Shown here: positions 1 to 10,039 of the stretch, piece by piece
Layout of the letters: each line of letters opens with the position of its first letter
How positions within the stretch are numbered: position 1 is the stretch's first letter
Assembly: GCF_905147045.1 (NCBI RefSeq)
Contig: NC_065914.1
Location: 1,984,001 to 2,048,000, forward strand
Direction: 5' to 3'
DNA from: Nymphalis io
Lineage: Eukaryota; Arthropoda; Insecta; Lepidoptera; Nymphalidae
Length of the DNA: 64,000 bases
Made by a program: the position numbers and the translations under genes
Notes under the pieces: generated by a model
Told to the model about the DNA's origin: nothing
The model's database searches: none
Seen by the model: only the letters and a program-made list of their open reading frames with translations

Positions 1-4
1 CTGC

Positions 5-496
5 TTGGAGGACCCCTCCTTCTCCATGTTGGTGGTACGTGTGGACCTGGTTCGTCAGAGCCGAGTCTACGTGTGCCTCTACAGATCCCACAATGGTGAC
101 TTGGAGACAAGCCGATTATTTGACCATCTTAGTCGGGTGGCAGATGCTGCGCAAGAGCAATTTCCTAACGCGGAATTGGTGTTTTTGGGGGATTTTAATG
201 CTCACCACGAATCCTGGTTGAAATCCCTCAAAACTGACCATGCTGGAAGGACTGCTCATGCTTTTGCTCTCACACATGACTTGACCCAACTGGTTGATCA
301 GCCCACCAGGATCCCAGACATCGATGGGCAAGCACCTTCTCTACTGGACCTTCTGCTGACTTCTCACCCGGTGGAATATCAGGTTGTGGTTCAGGCTCCT
401 CTTGGCTCTTCGGATCACAGCCTTATTTCTACCAGAGTGCCACAGGCCAAGCTGCCGCCACTAGCGGTATGCAAACGTCGCGTTTGGCAAATATAA
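5..496 (+). pseudogene. LINE-A endonuclease domain, C-terminal part
   Basis: Encodes the second half of an exonuclease-endonuclease-phosphatase fold that nicks target DNA for reverse transcription. VFLGDFNAHHESW and LGSSDHSLIS are the catalytic GDFN and SDH motifs. The N-terminal part is outside the window; the second copy at 50031 shows it. The reading frame stops at 494 just after VCKRRVWQI. It is compared with the 49.4-kb copy, which differs by small indels. Confidence 0.88.
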
Positions 497-629
497 GTCG
501 GCGGATTGGGACGGTATGCGCGATTACTATGCGTCGGTCCCTTGGAAGGAACGTTGCTTCAGTGGGAATGACCCGACAGCTAGTGCCGCGTGATGTGCGT
601 GCGGAGCTATCACCTCAGTACTTTGTAAG

Positions 630-1916
630 GTGATGGGACGGATTTTAAACAACCAACTGATCCATTACCTAGAAGATCACTGTCTAATTAATGATCGTCA
701 GTACGGCTTTCGATCAAAACGGTCCACAGGCGATCTTCTAGCGTACGTAACACACCTCTGGGGTGAAGCTATCGACAAGCATGGAGAATCGTTGGCTGTC
801 AGCCTCGATATCTCCAAGGCTTTCGACAGGGTCTGGCACAGAAGTCTCCTCTCCAAGCTGCCGGCATATGGTCTGCCTTCTCAGCTATGCACCTGGATTG
901 CCAGCTTCCTACACAAGCGTAGCCTTCGTGTTTTAGTTGATGGTTGCGCTTCACAATTCTATGTAGTGAATGCTGGGGTCCCCCAGGGATCTGTGCTATC
1001 TCCCACACTCTTTCTTTTGCATATCAATGATATGCTCTCTCTTGGGAACATACATTGCTATGCAGACGATAGTACAGTGCATGGTGGATACCACGGACGC
1101 GCAGTGGCTGGGCGAGCGGAAATTGAGGAGAGGCGGAAGAATCTTGTCATTGAACTCGATAGGACGTTAGAGCTCATCGCCAAATGGGGCTCTGATAATC
1201 TTGTTGAGTTTAATGCCAAGAAAACACAGGTATGCGCTCTCACGGCGAAAAAGTCAACATTTTCCCCTCTTCCCTCCCTCTGTGGTATTCCGCTGGTGAT
1301 GCAAAACAAAATCGCCATGCTGGGGATTGACGTTCGCTGCGACCTTAGTCCAAGGGATTACATCGAGGCTGTTATAAAAACAGCTTCACGGAAACTCGGA
1401 GTTCTGAACAAGGTGCGGCGCTTTTTCACGCCACAACAACTGTGCCTGCTGTACAAAACACAGGTACGGTCTTGCGTGGAATATTGCTCGCACCTTTGGG
1501 ATGGCTCCGCTAAGTACCTACTTGAGGCCTTGGACCGGTTGCAGCGACGTGCCGTACGCATTATTGGCGACGTAAAGGTCACAAACACCCTTGAACCTTT
1601 ACAATTGCGTCGTGAGATAGCAGCACTGAGCGCTTTCTATCGACTGTATCACGGCGAGTGCTCTGAGGAATTATTCTCTCTAATTCCTGCTTCCCCCTTC
1701 CTTCTTAAGTCCACGCGAGCTGGTTCTCGATGTCACCGCCTAACTGTGACATCAATTCCATCGCGAACAAAGAAATTTGGCAACTCCTTTCTTTGTCGCA
1801 CTTCCAAAAAATGGAATTCCTTACCAGCTCACGTGTTCCCCTCCTCTTACAACCCGGGTTCCTTCAAACGAGGCGTGAAGAGGCATCTTGCGGGCCGGCA
1901 AGGCGAAGGCGGCTAG
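630..1916 (+). CDS. LINE-A reverse transcriptase (fragment, 428 codons open)
   Basis: Encodes an RT with palm motif A LAVSLDISKAFDRVWHRSLL, motif B GVPQGSVLSPTLFLLHINDM and catalytic motif C HCYADDSTV, followed by thumb/C-terminal sequence (VRSCVEYCSHLWDGSAK; KFGNSFLCRTSKKWNSLP). The domain's N-terminal part is lost in a deletion, so the first Met (MMGRILNNQL) is not the native start. The clade (Jockey/CR1/Daphne-like) is not resolved by eye. Confidence 0.88.
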   Translation: MMGRILNNQLIHYLEDHCLINDRQYGFRSKRSTGDLLAYVTHLWGEAIDKHGESLAVSLDISKAFDRVWHRSLLSKLPAYGLPSQLCTWIASFLHKRSLRVLVDGCASQFYVVNAGVPQGSVLSPTLFLLHINDMLSLGNIHCYADDSTVHGGYHGRAVAGRAEIEERRKNLVIELDRTLELIAKWGSDNLVEFNAKKTQVCALTAKKSTFSPLPSLCGIPLVMQNKIAMLGIDVRCDLSPRDYIEAVIKTASRKLGVLNKVRRFFTPQQLCLLYKTQVRSCVEYCSHLWDGSAKYLLEALDRLQRRAVRIIGDVKVTNTLEPLQLRREIAALSAFYRLYHGECSEELFSLIPASPFLLKSTRAGSRCHRLTVTSIPSRTKKFGNSFLCRTSKKWNSLPAHVFPSSYNPGSFKRGVKRHLAGRQGEGG

Positions 1917-2033
1917 TGCAGAACTTTTTTTCCCGTCTGTACTGGCCGTCGTCGCGTTTGGACTCTACTACCACTTACCAACAGGTGGAGTAGAGTCATT
2001 TGCCCTCCCGGAGAATATAAAAAAAAAAAAATA

Positions 2034-2360
2034 GATACAAAGAAGTGCTTAAGCGGCACACGAAAAGGTGCAATATAAAAACCGCACAGTCGGAGCAGCA
2101 GGCCGCCAACAGGGAACAATGGAGATCCAACATTAAAGCGAGGATCCAAGAATTTGAAGTGAGTCGCAACGCTGAGCTTGATGCCAGACGCGGCCAGTTG
2201 AAAGCCCGACCACCCGCGGAAATCAACTACAATTACATCAATGGAGTGATTGGCTACATAAGCCACATGCGAGCACATGAACGACACCATGCAGGGAGTT
2301 GAAGCGGTCGCCGTGGCCGAAATCGGTCGGGAGAGTATTATTAGATTTAAAAAAGCCCCG
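2034..2360 (+). pseudogene. LINE-C (RTE-like) 3' end, C-terminal coding and 3' UTR
   Basis: Open reading to 2302 gives YKEVLKRHTKRCNIKTA, then NREQWRSNIKARIQEFEVSR and a final GYISHMRAHERHH. The YKxxLKRH...W and terminal xGxxSHxRxH pattern is the usual C-terminus of RTE/CR1-type polyproteins, with a degraded zinc-finger end. A short 3' UTR follows (GCCGTGGCCGAAATCGGT at about 2312). LINE-A inserted into it from the left. Confidence 0.6.
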
Positions 2361-2589
2361 CAGATTTTATTAAGTCTGAGGTGATAGATTCTTATTACCT
2401 GATGCAAGTGCTAAAAAGCTTATATAATTAATAAAAATGGACAAGTAATAGTATTATAAAAGACATGTGTTCGTTTTATCAGAAGGTTGTCCTTACCGCC
2501 AAGTATGGGAAGGATGCTAATCTGTTGAGGGGACTTATGTTATTGAAACGAGTGTATTTGGTAGAAGATGATTTATTATCTATAGTGCG

Positions 2590-2917
2590 ATTTCCTTGAG
2601 ATACAGTTTGTAGCCGTGATTGTATTGCGGTAGGACTTTTCTTTACCAATAATTTGTTTTTTAAATCCTTAATTAAGTCTTTTGTATTCAGGTAACATTC
2701 GTAATTTAGCATTCTGTGACAGCCTACTTTTTAAAACAAATGTAATTAGTAATTTTTGACCCGATGATGACAACATATCCGAATACATTTCTATAGAGTC
2801 AATGATACCTTTAATGCTGTTTTCGTTATTATTCATAACAGGAATTAAACTACATGCTGTTTTCAAATCGAACTCCATTTTTAGTTCAGGATTCGAACGT
2901 TTCGCTGTCACTGTCAC
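2590..2917 (-). pseudogene. LTR-A copy 1, gag fragment
   Basis: Reads MEFDLKTACSLIPVMNNNEN from 2881 downward, like copy 2. It then continues into SQNAKLRMLPEYK and, after a frameshift, KDLKNKLLVKKSPTAIQSRL QTVSQGNRTI. Those last segments are absent from copy 2, so each copy has lost a different part of gag. It breaks off directly into the 3' LTR remnant. Confidence 0.75.
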
Positions 2918-3197
2918 TACTACTCATATGACATGCAGGCTTAGAACATAAATTGATAATTTGTGAGTGGTATGACTTTATTTCATCGCTTATTGAAGCA
3001 ATGAATATAAAAGACTTAGGCTTTATTTCTTTAGAAGTAATACATTGGATTATATTCGAACTTTTCTCAAATATTTTCTCAGTTTCCGCTAACTTATTTT
3101 TTATAACATTACCTTGATATCCTAACTTTCCCTTCTTAATTAAATATTTTCTTATCAATTTAAGTTCATCTAAACATTTAACTAAATCATCTTCCAT
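2886..3197 (-). CDS. LTR-A copy 1, 103-codon leader ORF
   Basis: Predicted protein starts MEDDLVKCLDELKLIRKYLI and is identical in all 103 residues to the ORF at 21435-21746. It is helical and Lys/Glu-rich, with an acidic Ser/Asp C-terminus (SSSDSDSETFES). The identity suggests that the two element copies are recent. No function is known to me; it sits just upstream of, and overlaps, gag. Confidence 0.8.
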   Translation of the reverse strand: MEDDLVKCLDELKLIRKYLIKKGKLGYQGNVIKNKLAETEKIFEKSSNIIQCITSKEIKPKSFIFIASISDEIKSYHSQIINLCSKPACHMSSSDSDSETFES

Positions 3198-3490
3198 TCC
3201 CTTATAACAACATATTTATAAAAGTAATACATACCAAGTATATTAACTCACTTACGAGTAGTTACCATGATAGGGGCTACGACCTGATACATTGCAATAT
3301 GAAACTCTTTGTTTACATTATACATACTTAATCGATTAAATAATATTAATAGGATACATTTATTTTACTAGATTCTACACTAATTCGTGAAAAAAAAACA
3401 CCTTAAAGTTTATAAATAGTCATTTTAACAGTTCAAAGTTTATTTCTGAAATGTTATTGGATCACTTTACAAAACACTCACGCACTTTTT

Positions 3491-3596
3491 ACAGTAACAG
3501 CCTGTTAATGTCCCACTGCTGGGCTAAGGCCTCCTCTCCCTTTTGAGGAGAATGTTTGGAGCTTATTCCACCACGCTGCTCCAATGCGGGTTGGTA
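3491..3596 (-). repeat. SINE-A, head-truncated insertion in LTR-A
   Basis: Matches the tail half of the SINE-A consensus (complement reads CAGCAGTGGGACATTAACAG near its end). It is flanked on both sides by GCACTTTTT (3482-3490 and 3597-3605). The intact LTR-A copy has one such site (complement at 21141-21149), so the pre-insertion state is visible. The tRNA-like head is missing, as expected for an incomplete reverse transcription. Confidence 0.9.
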
Positions 3597-3659
3597 GCAC
3601 TTTTTATTAATGTTAAATATAAACACCTGGTTTTCACGCACTTTCTTCGTAATTCTAAT

Positions 3660-3935
3660 GCCGTCACTTCTCTACTGGTTGGGTATGTCTCTTGCGCGGG
3701 TGGATGACCGTCTTAAGTTGTTTTGCGTGATCTCATCCGATATCCAATTTTTATGGCATTTTTTGTACTTTTTATAAATAAAGTACAGTGCTGCAATGCC
3801 CAGTAGCACACAAATAACCAATAAAACTATGCTGATTGTAGACAGATGCATTCGTATTTCTTCAACTTGTGCCTGGTTCGAGCCTGCGGCGTTTTGATTT
3901 ACAAATACTGTTTCTTTCTCGTCACTGGATCAGCA
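3660..3935 (-). pseudogene. LTR-A copy 1, membrane-segment leader ORF (broken)
   Basis: Counterpart of the 88-codon ORF at 20808-21074, with the same QNAAGSNQAQVEEI and IALYFIY-type hydrophobic stretch visible on the minus strand. Here the third codon is TGA (ATG TGC TGA), so the usual start is unusable. Confidence 0.7.
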
Positions 3936-4111
3936 CATAGTTAGATTTTTTTTTTTTAGTAAAACAGTAACGAAGAATAAACTTAAATTTCTACATCTTG
4001 CTTTAATTTGAACTTATATCCAATTCTTCAACTCGTCGTCCGATTTTGGAGCTGCAACACTATACTGCGATCAAATTCGCGTCGCGCGCCCCAAATATGG
4101 CAGGGTCGCCA

Positions 4112-4233
4112 TGAGGGGACTTATGTTATTGAAACGAGTGTATTTGGTAGAAGATGATTTATTAATGACTAATTAGTGCAACGATCTTAATATTTATACG
4201 CCATCTGACTTACATACTACTTATTACACTACA
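4112..4233 (-). repeat. LTR-A copy 1, 5' LTR (122 bp)
   Basis: Starts TGTAGTGTAATAAG and ends CCCCTCA on the minus strand, matching 20512-20633 with few changes. It is followed by TGGCGACC, a typical insect Gypsy primer-binding start. Confidence 0.9.
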
Positions 4234-4559
4234 CTGTAAGCAAATAAAGATCACTAACATTTAAAAAAATAATAAAAAAAAAGCAACTGTGCGTAAACCT
4301 CTAATAAAACTGTACTAGTGTTTGCAAGTGTACTTTTCTAAGGACAATGATAAAAAAGTGAAATTTGTGAATGAAAAGGTGTAACGGTCGTTTCTATTAA
4401 AAAAATCAGTGATTATTATAAGAGGATTCTATTGCAAAATATTGATAAAACAACATAGTAAGCAACGAAAAAAAGGTACATTTATCACATAATTCAAGTA
4501 AAAAGGAAACATAATATGATGGTCTAAACATCAAACTGACCGCATTTTAAAAATAATAT

Positions 4560-5250
4560 TAAATCATGTATAAAACGCCATCTAGCGCCAAGCAAATACT
4601 TAAGAGGAGCGGGATCGTTAGTACAGTTACAAATTGGTACCGCTATTCTGCGAAAGATTCATCATTTTTAAAAAACATTATATAATAGATAGTTAATTAT
4701 TTGACAGTAAATCCAACTAAAAATGGAAATTGAAAATATCACAACAAGAAAGAATAAAAAGAATATAAGCCTCAATGATTCTTTAAATCAGTCCTTCATA
4801 TCTATGCAATCAAATTTTGAGCCTAAAAGCTTGCCAGAATTGTCCACGACGCAGAGCGAGTTTCATGAATTGCAGGAAAAAATTAAATTTTTTCACTCAG
4901 TTGCAAATCGTGAAATTAATGACCTAATTATAGAAAACAATAATCTTAATAATTCTTATTCTGGAACAGAATTTAAAAACATTAAGTTAAGCATGTTATA
5001 ATTTTATAAAAGGAAATGAAAAAAATTAAGAAGACACAATATTGAACTTAGAGAAACTTATAACGAACAAAACTCCACCAAAAAAAGGCATAAAGAAAAG
5101 GCTATTTATATTCGGCAGTCAACAATGCAGTGACTTTAGCGACATCTGGTCTCATCACTTCAAGGCAAAATACACGTTACGAAGATTCTGCTATTAAAGA
5201 AGATAAAAAACAAAATCTTAAAGGTATTATTATAAAAATAAATCAAACTA
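4560..5250 (+). pseudogene. LINE ORF1-like fragment (coiled-coil protein)
   Basis: The open stretch 4723-5001 encodes MEIENITTRKNKKNISLNDS, a Ser/Leu-rich middle and a coiled-coil-like end (FHELQEKIKFFHSVANREIN; DLIIENNNLNNS). Further on, in a shifted frame, QQCSDFSDIWSH is readable. This resembles the coiled-coil ORF1 carried by some lepidopteran LINEs, from memory of the pattern only. It could belong to the LINE-B family. No downstream ORF2 follows. Confidence 0.45.
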
Positions 5251-5322
5251 AAATCTGATAATTAAAAATTTTTATTAAATTAAAATCTATAATTAAAATA
5301 ATTCTAGATATTATAATTAAAG

Positions 5323-6535
5323 TTATTCTAACTTCATAAGAAATATATATAGATGAGCTATCTGGGCCTGATTCTGGATGGAAGATGGAGCTTCGGACAG
5401 CATTTTGTCCAACTCAGCCAACGGATGGCGGATCAGCGACACGCTGATCCGCCATCCTTGACACGTGACCACATCAACGAAGTTGTCGCCGCATAAGGTA
5501 AGCTTCAATGCCACCTACATTAGCTCTTCGCAGCACTTCTGAATTCCGCACACGATCAGACCACTGGATAATCAAGATTTTGCGTAGGCATTTAAGGTGG
5601 AAGCGTATAAAGTCTATGCCAACCGCGCGCTTATTCTGTTGTTGTCTGGTGGCTGAAACAACCTCATCACGTGACAGCGGCTCATCTAGCTTGATAAAAG
5701 TAGGGAGCTGAGGTAAGGAATAAATGTATTCCAGATTAAATGTTCGGTCTACATTGAGAAGGAAGTTAAAGTGTTCTGCCCAACGCCTGAGTACTTCCTC
5801 CCTGCTTTTAAGAAGCCCATCGCCAGATGCTGGACGAAGTGGCACTTTTCTCAAGCGGGATGTACCGAGCAACCTTCGAACCTCACTGTAGAACTCTCCT
5901 AGCTGATTAGTGTCTGCAAGCCACTGCACTTGACGCGCTTTGTCCCGCCACCGCTTGTCCTTAATCTCTAGAGATAGCTTTCGCAGCTCCACGTCACCTT
6001 GCTTGATCCCCACTACGCCTTGGCCTGGCTGTGTTCTGCTACGCACTTGTAAAAGACGCCGATGCTTGTCAATTGCCTCAGTAAGGACTCCGTCATTCTC
6101 ATCATACCAGTCCTCGTTCTTGCGGACTTTAAGACCCGTAGTAGCAGCAGCAGTATCTAATATTTGAGAACACAGAGAACCCCAATCAGCTTCAACATCA
6201 CCGGTTCTTTCATTTGATATAAATGCGCTGGTCAAGGCTTCAGCATATTTCTTCCTAGTTTCGAAATCTTGTAGCCTCTCGCGTCCAAAGATGCAGGTTT
6301 CGCTCTTTCGGATCTTCGAGAACGAAGAAGACGGAGATTTAGCTTAGTGACTACAAGCCGGTGGTCGGTCCAACAGTGGGCACCGCGCATGACGCGTGTG
6401 ATTTGGACTTCGGAGATCTTTTTGGCGCACGATAGCGTAATCAATCAAATGCCAGTGTTTGGATCTTGGATGCATCCATGTTGTTTAGTGCTTGGCTTGA
6501 AGTCTGAACATTGTGTACGTGATCGCTAGGTTTAA
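5323..6535 (-). mobile_element. LINE-C, RTE-like endonuclease-RT fragment
   Basis: Reading on the minus strand from 6535: WMHPRSKHWHLIDYAIVRQK then RGAHCWTDHRLVVTKLNLRL, the end of an APE endonuclease (TDHRL motif). After a frameshift comes the linker and early RT at 6235-5474 (LGEFYSEVRRLLGTS; RRWAEHFNFLLNVDRTFNLE; DEPLSRDEVVSATRQQQNKR). The palm motifs are absent, so this is a central fragment. A 15-bp hairpin lies at 5423-5457. Confidence 0.8.
5474..6235 (-). pseudogene. LINE-C linker and RT N-terminal region (253 codons open)
   Basis: No native start is expected here; the frame simply opens at MTSAFISNERTGDVEADWGS. RWAEHFNFLLN followed by LPTFIKLDEPLSRDEVVSA and GIDFIRFHLKCL corresponds to the region just before RT motif A, where family members read GKAPGIDGI-like sequence. 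Catalytic YADD is missing. It is inactive. Confidence 0.75.
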
Positions 6536-6599
6536 TTGTGCTTTTAAATCTAAAATGAATTTTTAAGAATACTCAAATATGTTCCGATTTGATTTCACT

Positions 6600-6790
6600 C
6601 CCCAGTTTAACTACAGGCACAAGGGACATAACATCTTAGTTTCCAATTCTCTCTTCGGCGGTTTTAGGGATGTTTAATATTTCTTACAGCGCTATGTCTA
6701 TTTGCAGTTACCACTTACCATCAGGTGGCTCATTTATTTAGCATTTATTTGACATTGACAGGTGGTAAATAAAAAACAAATTTATATTTT
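6600..6790 (+). repeat. SINE-B copy
   Basis: Contains the family's landmarks ACAGGCACAAGGGACATAAC, TTAATATTTCTTACAGCGC and CACTTACCATCAGGTGGC. The head (GGTGGTAGGGCTTTGTGCAA) is missing. SINE-B is a very abundant short interspersed repeat in this window. Confidence 0.75.
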
Positions 6791-7400
6791 TTACAATATT
6801 TATTAAGGACCAAATAATACATATCGGCTAACTTGTACTGTACGTATAAAAAGTTTCATTTAAACGACGAATTTTTTATCATCGATTTAAAATACATAAA
6901 ATATTTATTTACAACTGATCCACTTCCTTCTGTTTAACAATTTATAATATATTTTCTCAAAAAAAAAATGTTAATTTCTAAAAAATATGGTATTCATGTA
7001 TGTAGGTCGAAAATTTTAGGCCAAATATTTGAAGCTATTTAAACATTTATAATGTTTCATCATGTATATGTCATAATAGAGAAACGATTTATAAATGGCG
7101 CCGATCTCACGCTTTTTCACTCGAACACTATTCGCGTCTCTGTTGCACCTATTACGGTTAGAAAAACAACCCAAATATTTTAATGAAGTTGAATAGCTTA
7201 CTTTTTGTATTTCAAGTGCGATAATTAGTATCGTCATTGTTTATAATAATTTATAAGATTTGATAATGAGAATAATTATTATTAGAATAATTATTCTCAT
7301 TATCAAATCCGTTATAAATTTATAACAAAAGCTTACCTAGTAATCGCCTAGGAGAAATCAAACACCGCTTAAAACAAAGACCTGTGATAATGAGACTTTT
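6791..7400. other. AT-rich intergenic stretch with a 24-bp perfect hairpin
   Basis: No gene seen. The only structure is a perfect inverted repeat at 7257-7280 and 7286-7309 around a 5-nt loop. Short ORFs here have no recognisable motif. Confidence 0.6.
7257..7309. repeat. Perfect inverted repeat, 24-bp arms, 5-nt loop
   Basis: Left arm 7257-7280 (starting GATTTGATAATGAG) is the exact reverse complement of right arm 7286-7309 (ending CATTATCAAATC). The loop is ATTAG. Could be a tiny palindromic mobile element or a fold-back end. Confidence 0.95.
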
Positions 7401-7690
7401 TTTTGAATGAGTATGCTGTTGGCCCTCCTGGCCTTTACAGCGTCCTCCATCTTGAAATTTGAACCGTCTCGGGCTACGAGATCGCACTTCGGCTCAGGAC
7501 GTAGTCGGTGGGATGGTGGGAAACGAAGCACTGTACTTAAAGCCACGAGCGGTGTCGTGACGTCACTACCCGTTTCCGCCGGCGAAACCAGGGTAAGTAT
7601 GTGGTGTGTTCTAATTGGGGTTTGGCCAGCGCGATTACGAAAAGCACAATGTACTAGTAATGCCATCTACCGACAAACATCATAACTACT
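7400..7690 (-). repeat. Probable LINE 3' tail, minus strand
   Basis: Starts with a T-run (7398-7405), as an antisense A-tail would, then a GC-richer body containing CTGTTGGCCCTCCTGGCC. A related motif (CTGTTGGCCCAAAGGGCCTC) follows a T-run at 12047. Open frames on both strands look like by-products of GC content. Family not identified. Confidence 0.4.
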
Positions 7691-7699
7691 TACATTAGT

Positions 7700-9250
7700 C
7701 GAAGAAATGCACTGTCTGTGTTATTAACAATTAACTTCTTTATATTCTTTTATAAACTAATACACTAACTGTAATAAATTTATTTGTATACATTTTTTTT
7801 ACAATAAAGATATTTTTTCTTTTTCAATAACGCCTAAAGCAAATATAACTCATTATACACAAAAAATACATATTAATATACATTTTTCTATTTTTTTATT
7901 TATAATTTGTCAAGGGACGATTGTAGATTATTACTCTTGTTATTTTATTTTTAATCCAGATTATTATAATTATTTGCATACTATATAATATTCGTATAGT
8001 TATATGTTATTGTTTTTTACAATGTAAATCATAATACCTAACGTATAATCCTTTTATGCAAATAAACGTATTATTACTCATACAAGTACATTCCGCTCTA
8101 ACTCCGCTTAACAATAAAAAAGTGTCAAACGAAGCTCTTAAAATTGATATTTTTAATGAAAATTTGAATCAGTTTCGTAAAAAATATCTTTTTTTTCCTT
8201 AATAATAATGTATAAAATATTGTATAAATTTTTGTTTTTAACATCTTTTTCTTTATGTATAAATGTACCTCTTAATTTTGTTTGCTTTTAATCAAATAAT
8301 TAATATTCAAAAAAATTAAATGTTCTCCGATATTTATATTTTACTCATTTTATACCAATCAAGTGATAATTTTATAATAATTTAATTGTTAATGTCTTTT
8401 CTATTTGTAATAAATATTTTGATTTTTAAAATTATTATTTTTTGTTAACTCGAAATGTTGACATATTTTGCAACACTAATTTAGGAGACACTTGATTTGT
8501 ATAACGTCATGTTTAAAGACTCAATTGTATTTATTAGTGTACTTCTTGTTGGTGTTGATATAATAAATAAATAAACTGTAATAAAATTAGTAATAATAAT
8601 AATAATATGTAGTTTTAAAACTACACCTTTTATTTTGCTGACCGTACTAACATTTTTTTTTATATGCGCCGGGATGGCAAATGACTACTACACCTGATGG
8701 TAAGTGATACAGAAGTACATTCCGCCATTTTTAAACCTTTTCTCTATTGCCACGCGTTGAAAAGAAATGAACAGCTATTTTAAATGCATCGAGTAATAAA
8801 TTCTATGTATTTATGTATAATTAATATTTCTATGTAACTAAAAAAAATTTAAGTAAATAACCATTTAAAATAACAACGTCTTAATCGCTAAGAGTTTTAA
8901 AAGTAAAAATTTTACAAAGACAATTTACAAAATATTGAAAATTAAATGATGTGTGTGCTAGCCTTTTTTTACTTATTTAATTTTAATATCGCGATTTGTA
9001 TGGAATAAAAACAGCGCCATCTAGTAACAATAATCAGAATTCCACACAAATCGCGTTGAACGTAAAAGCGAATGAATAAGTAAAAAAAACTAGCACCTGA
9101 CATAACTATTATTAAAGCTTCGTTTAATTTAATGTCATATAATATAAAAATATAATTATTCATTGATGCTGTTAAAACGTGACGTGTCAGCGACAAAATC
9201 GTGTTAACGATTGATCGATATAAAACTAAATTTTCGAATGTTGTCGACCA
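7700..9250. other. AT-rich intergenic stretch
   Basis: Very AT-rich with many homopolymer runs. No coding signal seen. A 50-bp LINE-A tail sits at 8655-8706 on the minus strand. Confidence 0.6.
8655..8706 (-). repeat. LINE-A 3' tail, very short copy
   Basis: T-run followed by ATATGCGCCGGGATGGCAAA and CACCTGATGGTAAGTG on the plus strand, which is the reverse of the LINE-A 3' UTR. Only about 50 bp remain. Confidence 0.75.
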
Positions 9251-9554
9251 TTATTCGATAAACAGCAACACTTAGGAAGCGTACACATGAAACGTAAAGT
9301 CAGCTGGACCACTTTGAGCCTCTAGTGTGAAAGTACAGCCTATTTCAACCACCAGAGGAATAAACCCAAATAAACAACTTTGACACCGACATCATTGGTC
9401 GAGATCTCCAATAATCTATGATATTCACTATGGATTCGCGAAAAATGGCGTTTTCAATGTCCGCGAAGTTGTAATCGGAAATTCGAAAGTTAAATTAATG
9501 TGTTTATAACTAGTTAAGTGGAATAGTGTTGTTTTATAAATAAAGGTAAACTAA

Positions 9555-10035
9555 TCAAGACCTCAGTTGACCGAAGAGCCCGTAGGTTAATTAACAACGA
9601 AAAGCTCTCAAACAGCAGACTACACAGCCTTGAGCATCGTCGTCGAGTTGCCAGCTTATCGGTTTTTTATAGGATACACTTTGGAGAGTGCTCGAAGGCT
9701 CTTTTCGAACTGATTGAGCCATCTCCATTCCTTTATCGGACTACTAGGCGCAGGCAAAAGTTTCATTCATACGTTGTTGACATACCCAAAAGTCGGTTTG
9801 ACAGCTCGTTTTTGGTGAAAGTCGCCAAGATTTGGAACGACCTGCCTGGGTCTATTTTTCCTAATAAGTTGAACTCTGGAGCCTTTAAGAGTAGAGTGAA
9901 CAGGTTTCTTTTGGATGCCCATCCATACCATCTGTGTGTGTATGTGTACCATCTTCGTCTTCATCTACACTTTCCATCAGATGAGATGGAAGACAAACGC
10001 CTATTCCATTTCAACTATATAAAAAAAATAAAAAT
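9555..10035 (+). pseudogene. LINE-D 3' end, RT C-terminal fragment
   Basis: Readable with a frame change: RRVASLSVFYRIHFGECSKA, then LFELIEPSPFLYRTTRRRQK and VAKIWNDLPGSIFPNKLNSG AFKSRVNRFLL. This is the C-terminal part of a non-LTR polyprotein, related in layout to LINE-A (FYRLYHGECSEELFSLIPAS) but a different family. An A-rich end follows at about 10019-10040. Confidence 0.75.
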
Positions 10036-10039
10036 CAAG

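Larger units (their letters stand above)
1..2033 (+). mobile_element. LINE-A copy 1, internally deleted 3' part with A-tail
   Basis: A non-LTR retrotransposon running in from the left edge. Order: C-terminal part of an APE-type endonuclease (5-496), a deleted middle (about 497-629), reverse transcriptase (630-1916), then a 3' UTR ending in an A run at about 2022-2033. The tail sequence recurs at 46967, 61376 and 63809. It ends directly against the 3' end of LINE-C, so it inserted into that element. Confidence 0.9.
2526..4233 (-). mobile_element. LTR-A copy 1, Gypsy-class element with large internal deletion
   Basis: Reverse copy of the element at 20512-24827. Its complete 5' LTR is 4112-4233 (122 bp) and a partial 3' LTR is about 2526-2578. 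The 4-bp sequence CTGT lies immediately outside both ends (2522-2525 and 4234-4237), a target-site duplication. Inside are the leader, the 103-codon ORF and the start of gag; protease, RT and integrase are deleted. A truncated SINE-A is nested at 3491-3596. Confidence 0.9.

Noticed and set aside
2045..2302. Host gene of 85 codons
   Set aside because: The C-terminal pattern fits an RTE-like polyprotein end, with LINE-A inserted into it.
1913..2407. 164-codon minus-strand ORF
   Set aside because: Antisense shadow of the LINE-A 3' UTR and LINE-C end; no recognisable protein.
4950..5240. Host coiled-coil gene
   Set aside because: Frameshifts follow the first ORF and the pattern resembles LINE ORF1; no introns or conserved continuation seen.
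7358..7685. Overlapping 92- and 102-codon ORFs on both strands
   Set aside because: Both strands are open because of local composition. No domain, splice or start evidence, and the T-run points to a retroelement tail.
8969..9196. 75-codon minus-strand ORF
   Set aside because: AT-rich, hydrophobic by composition, with no family resemblance or gene context.
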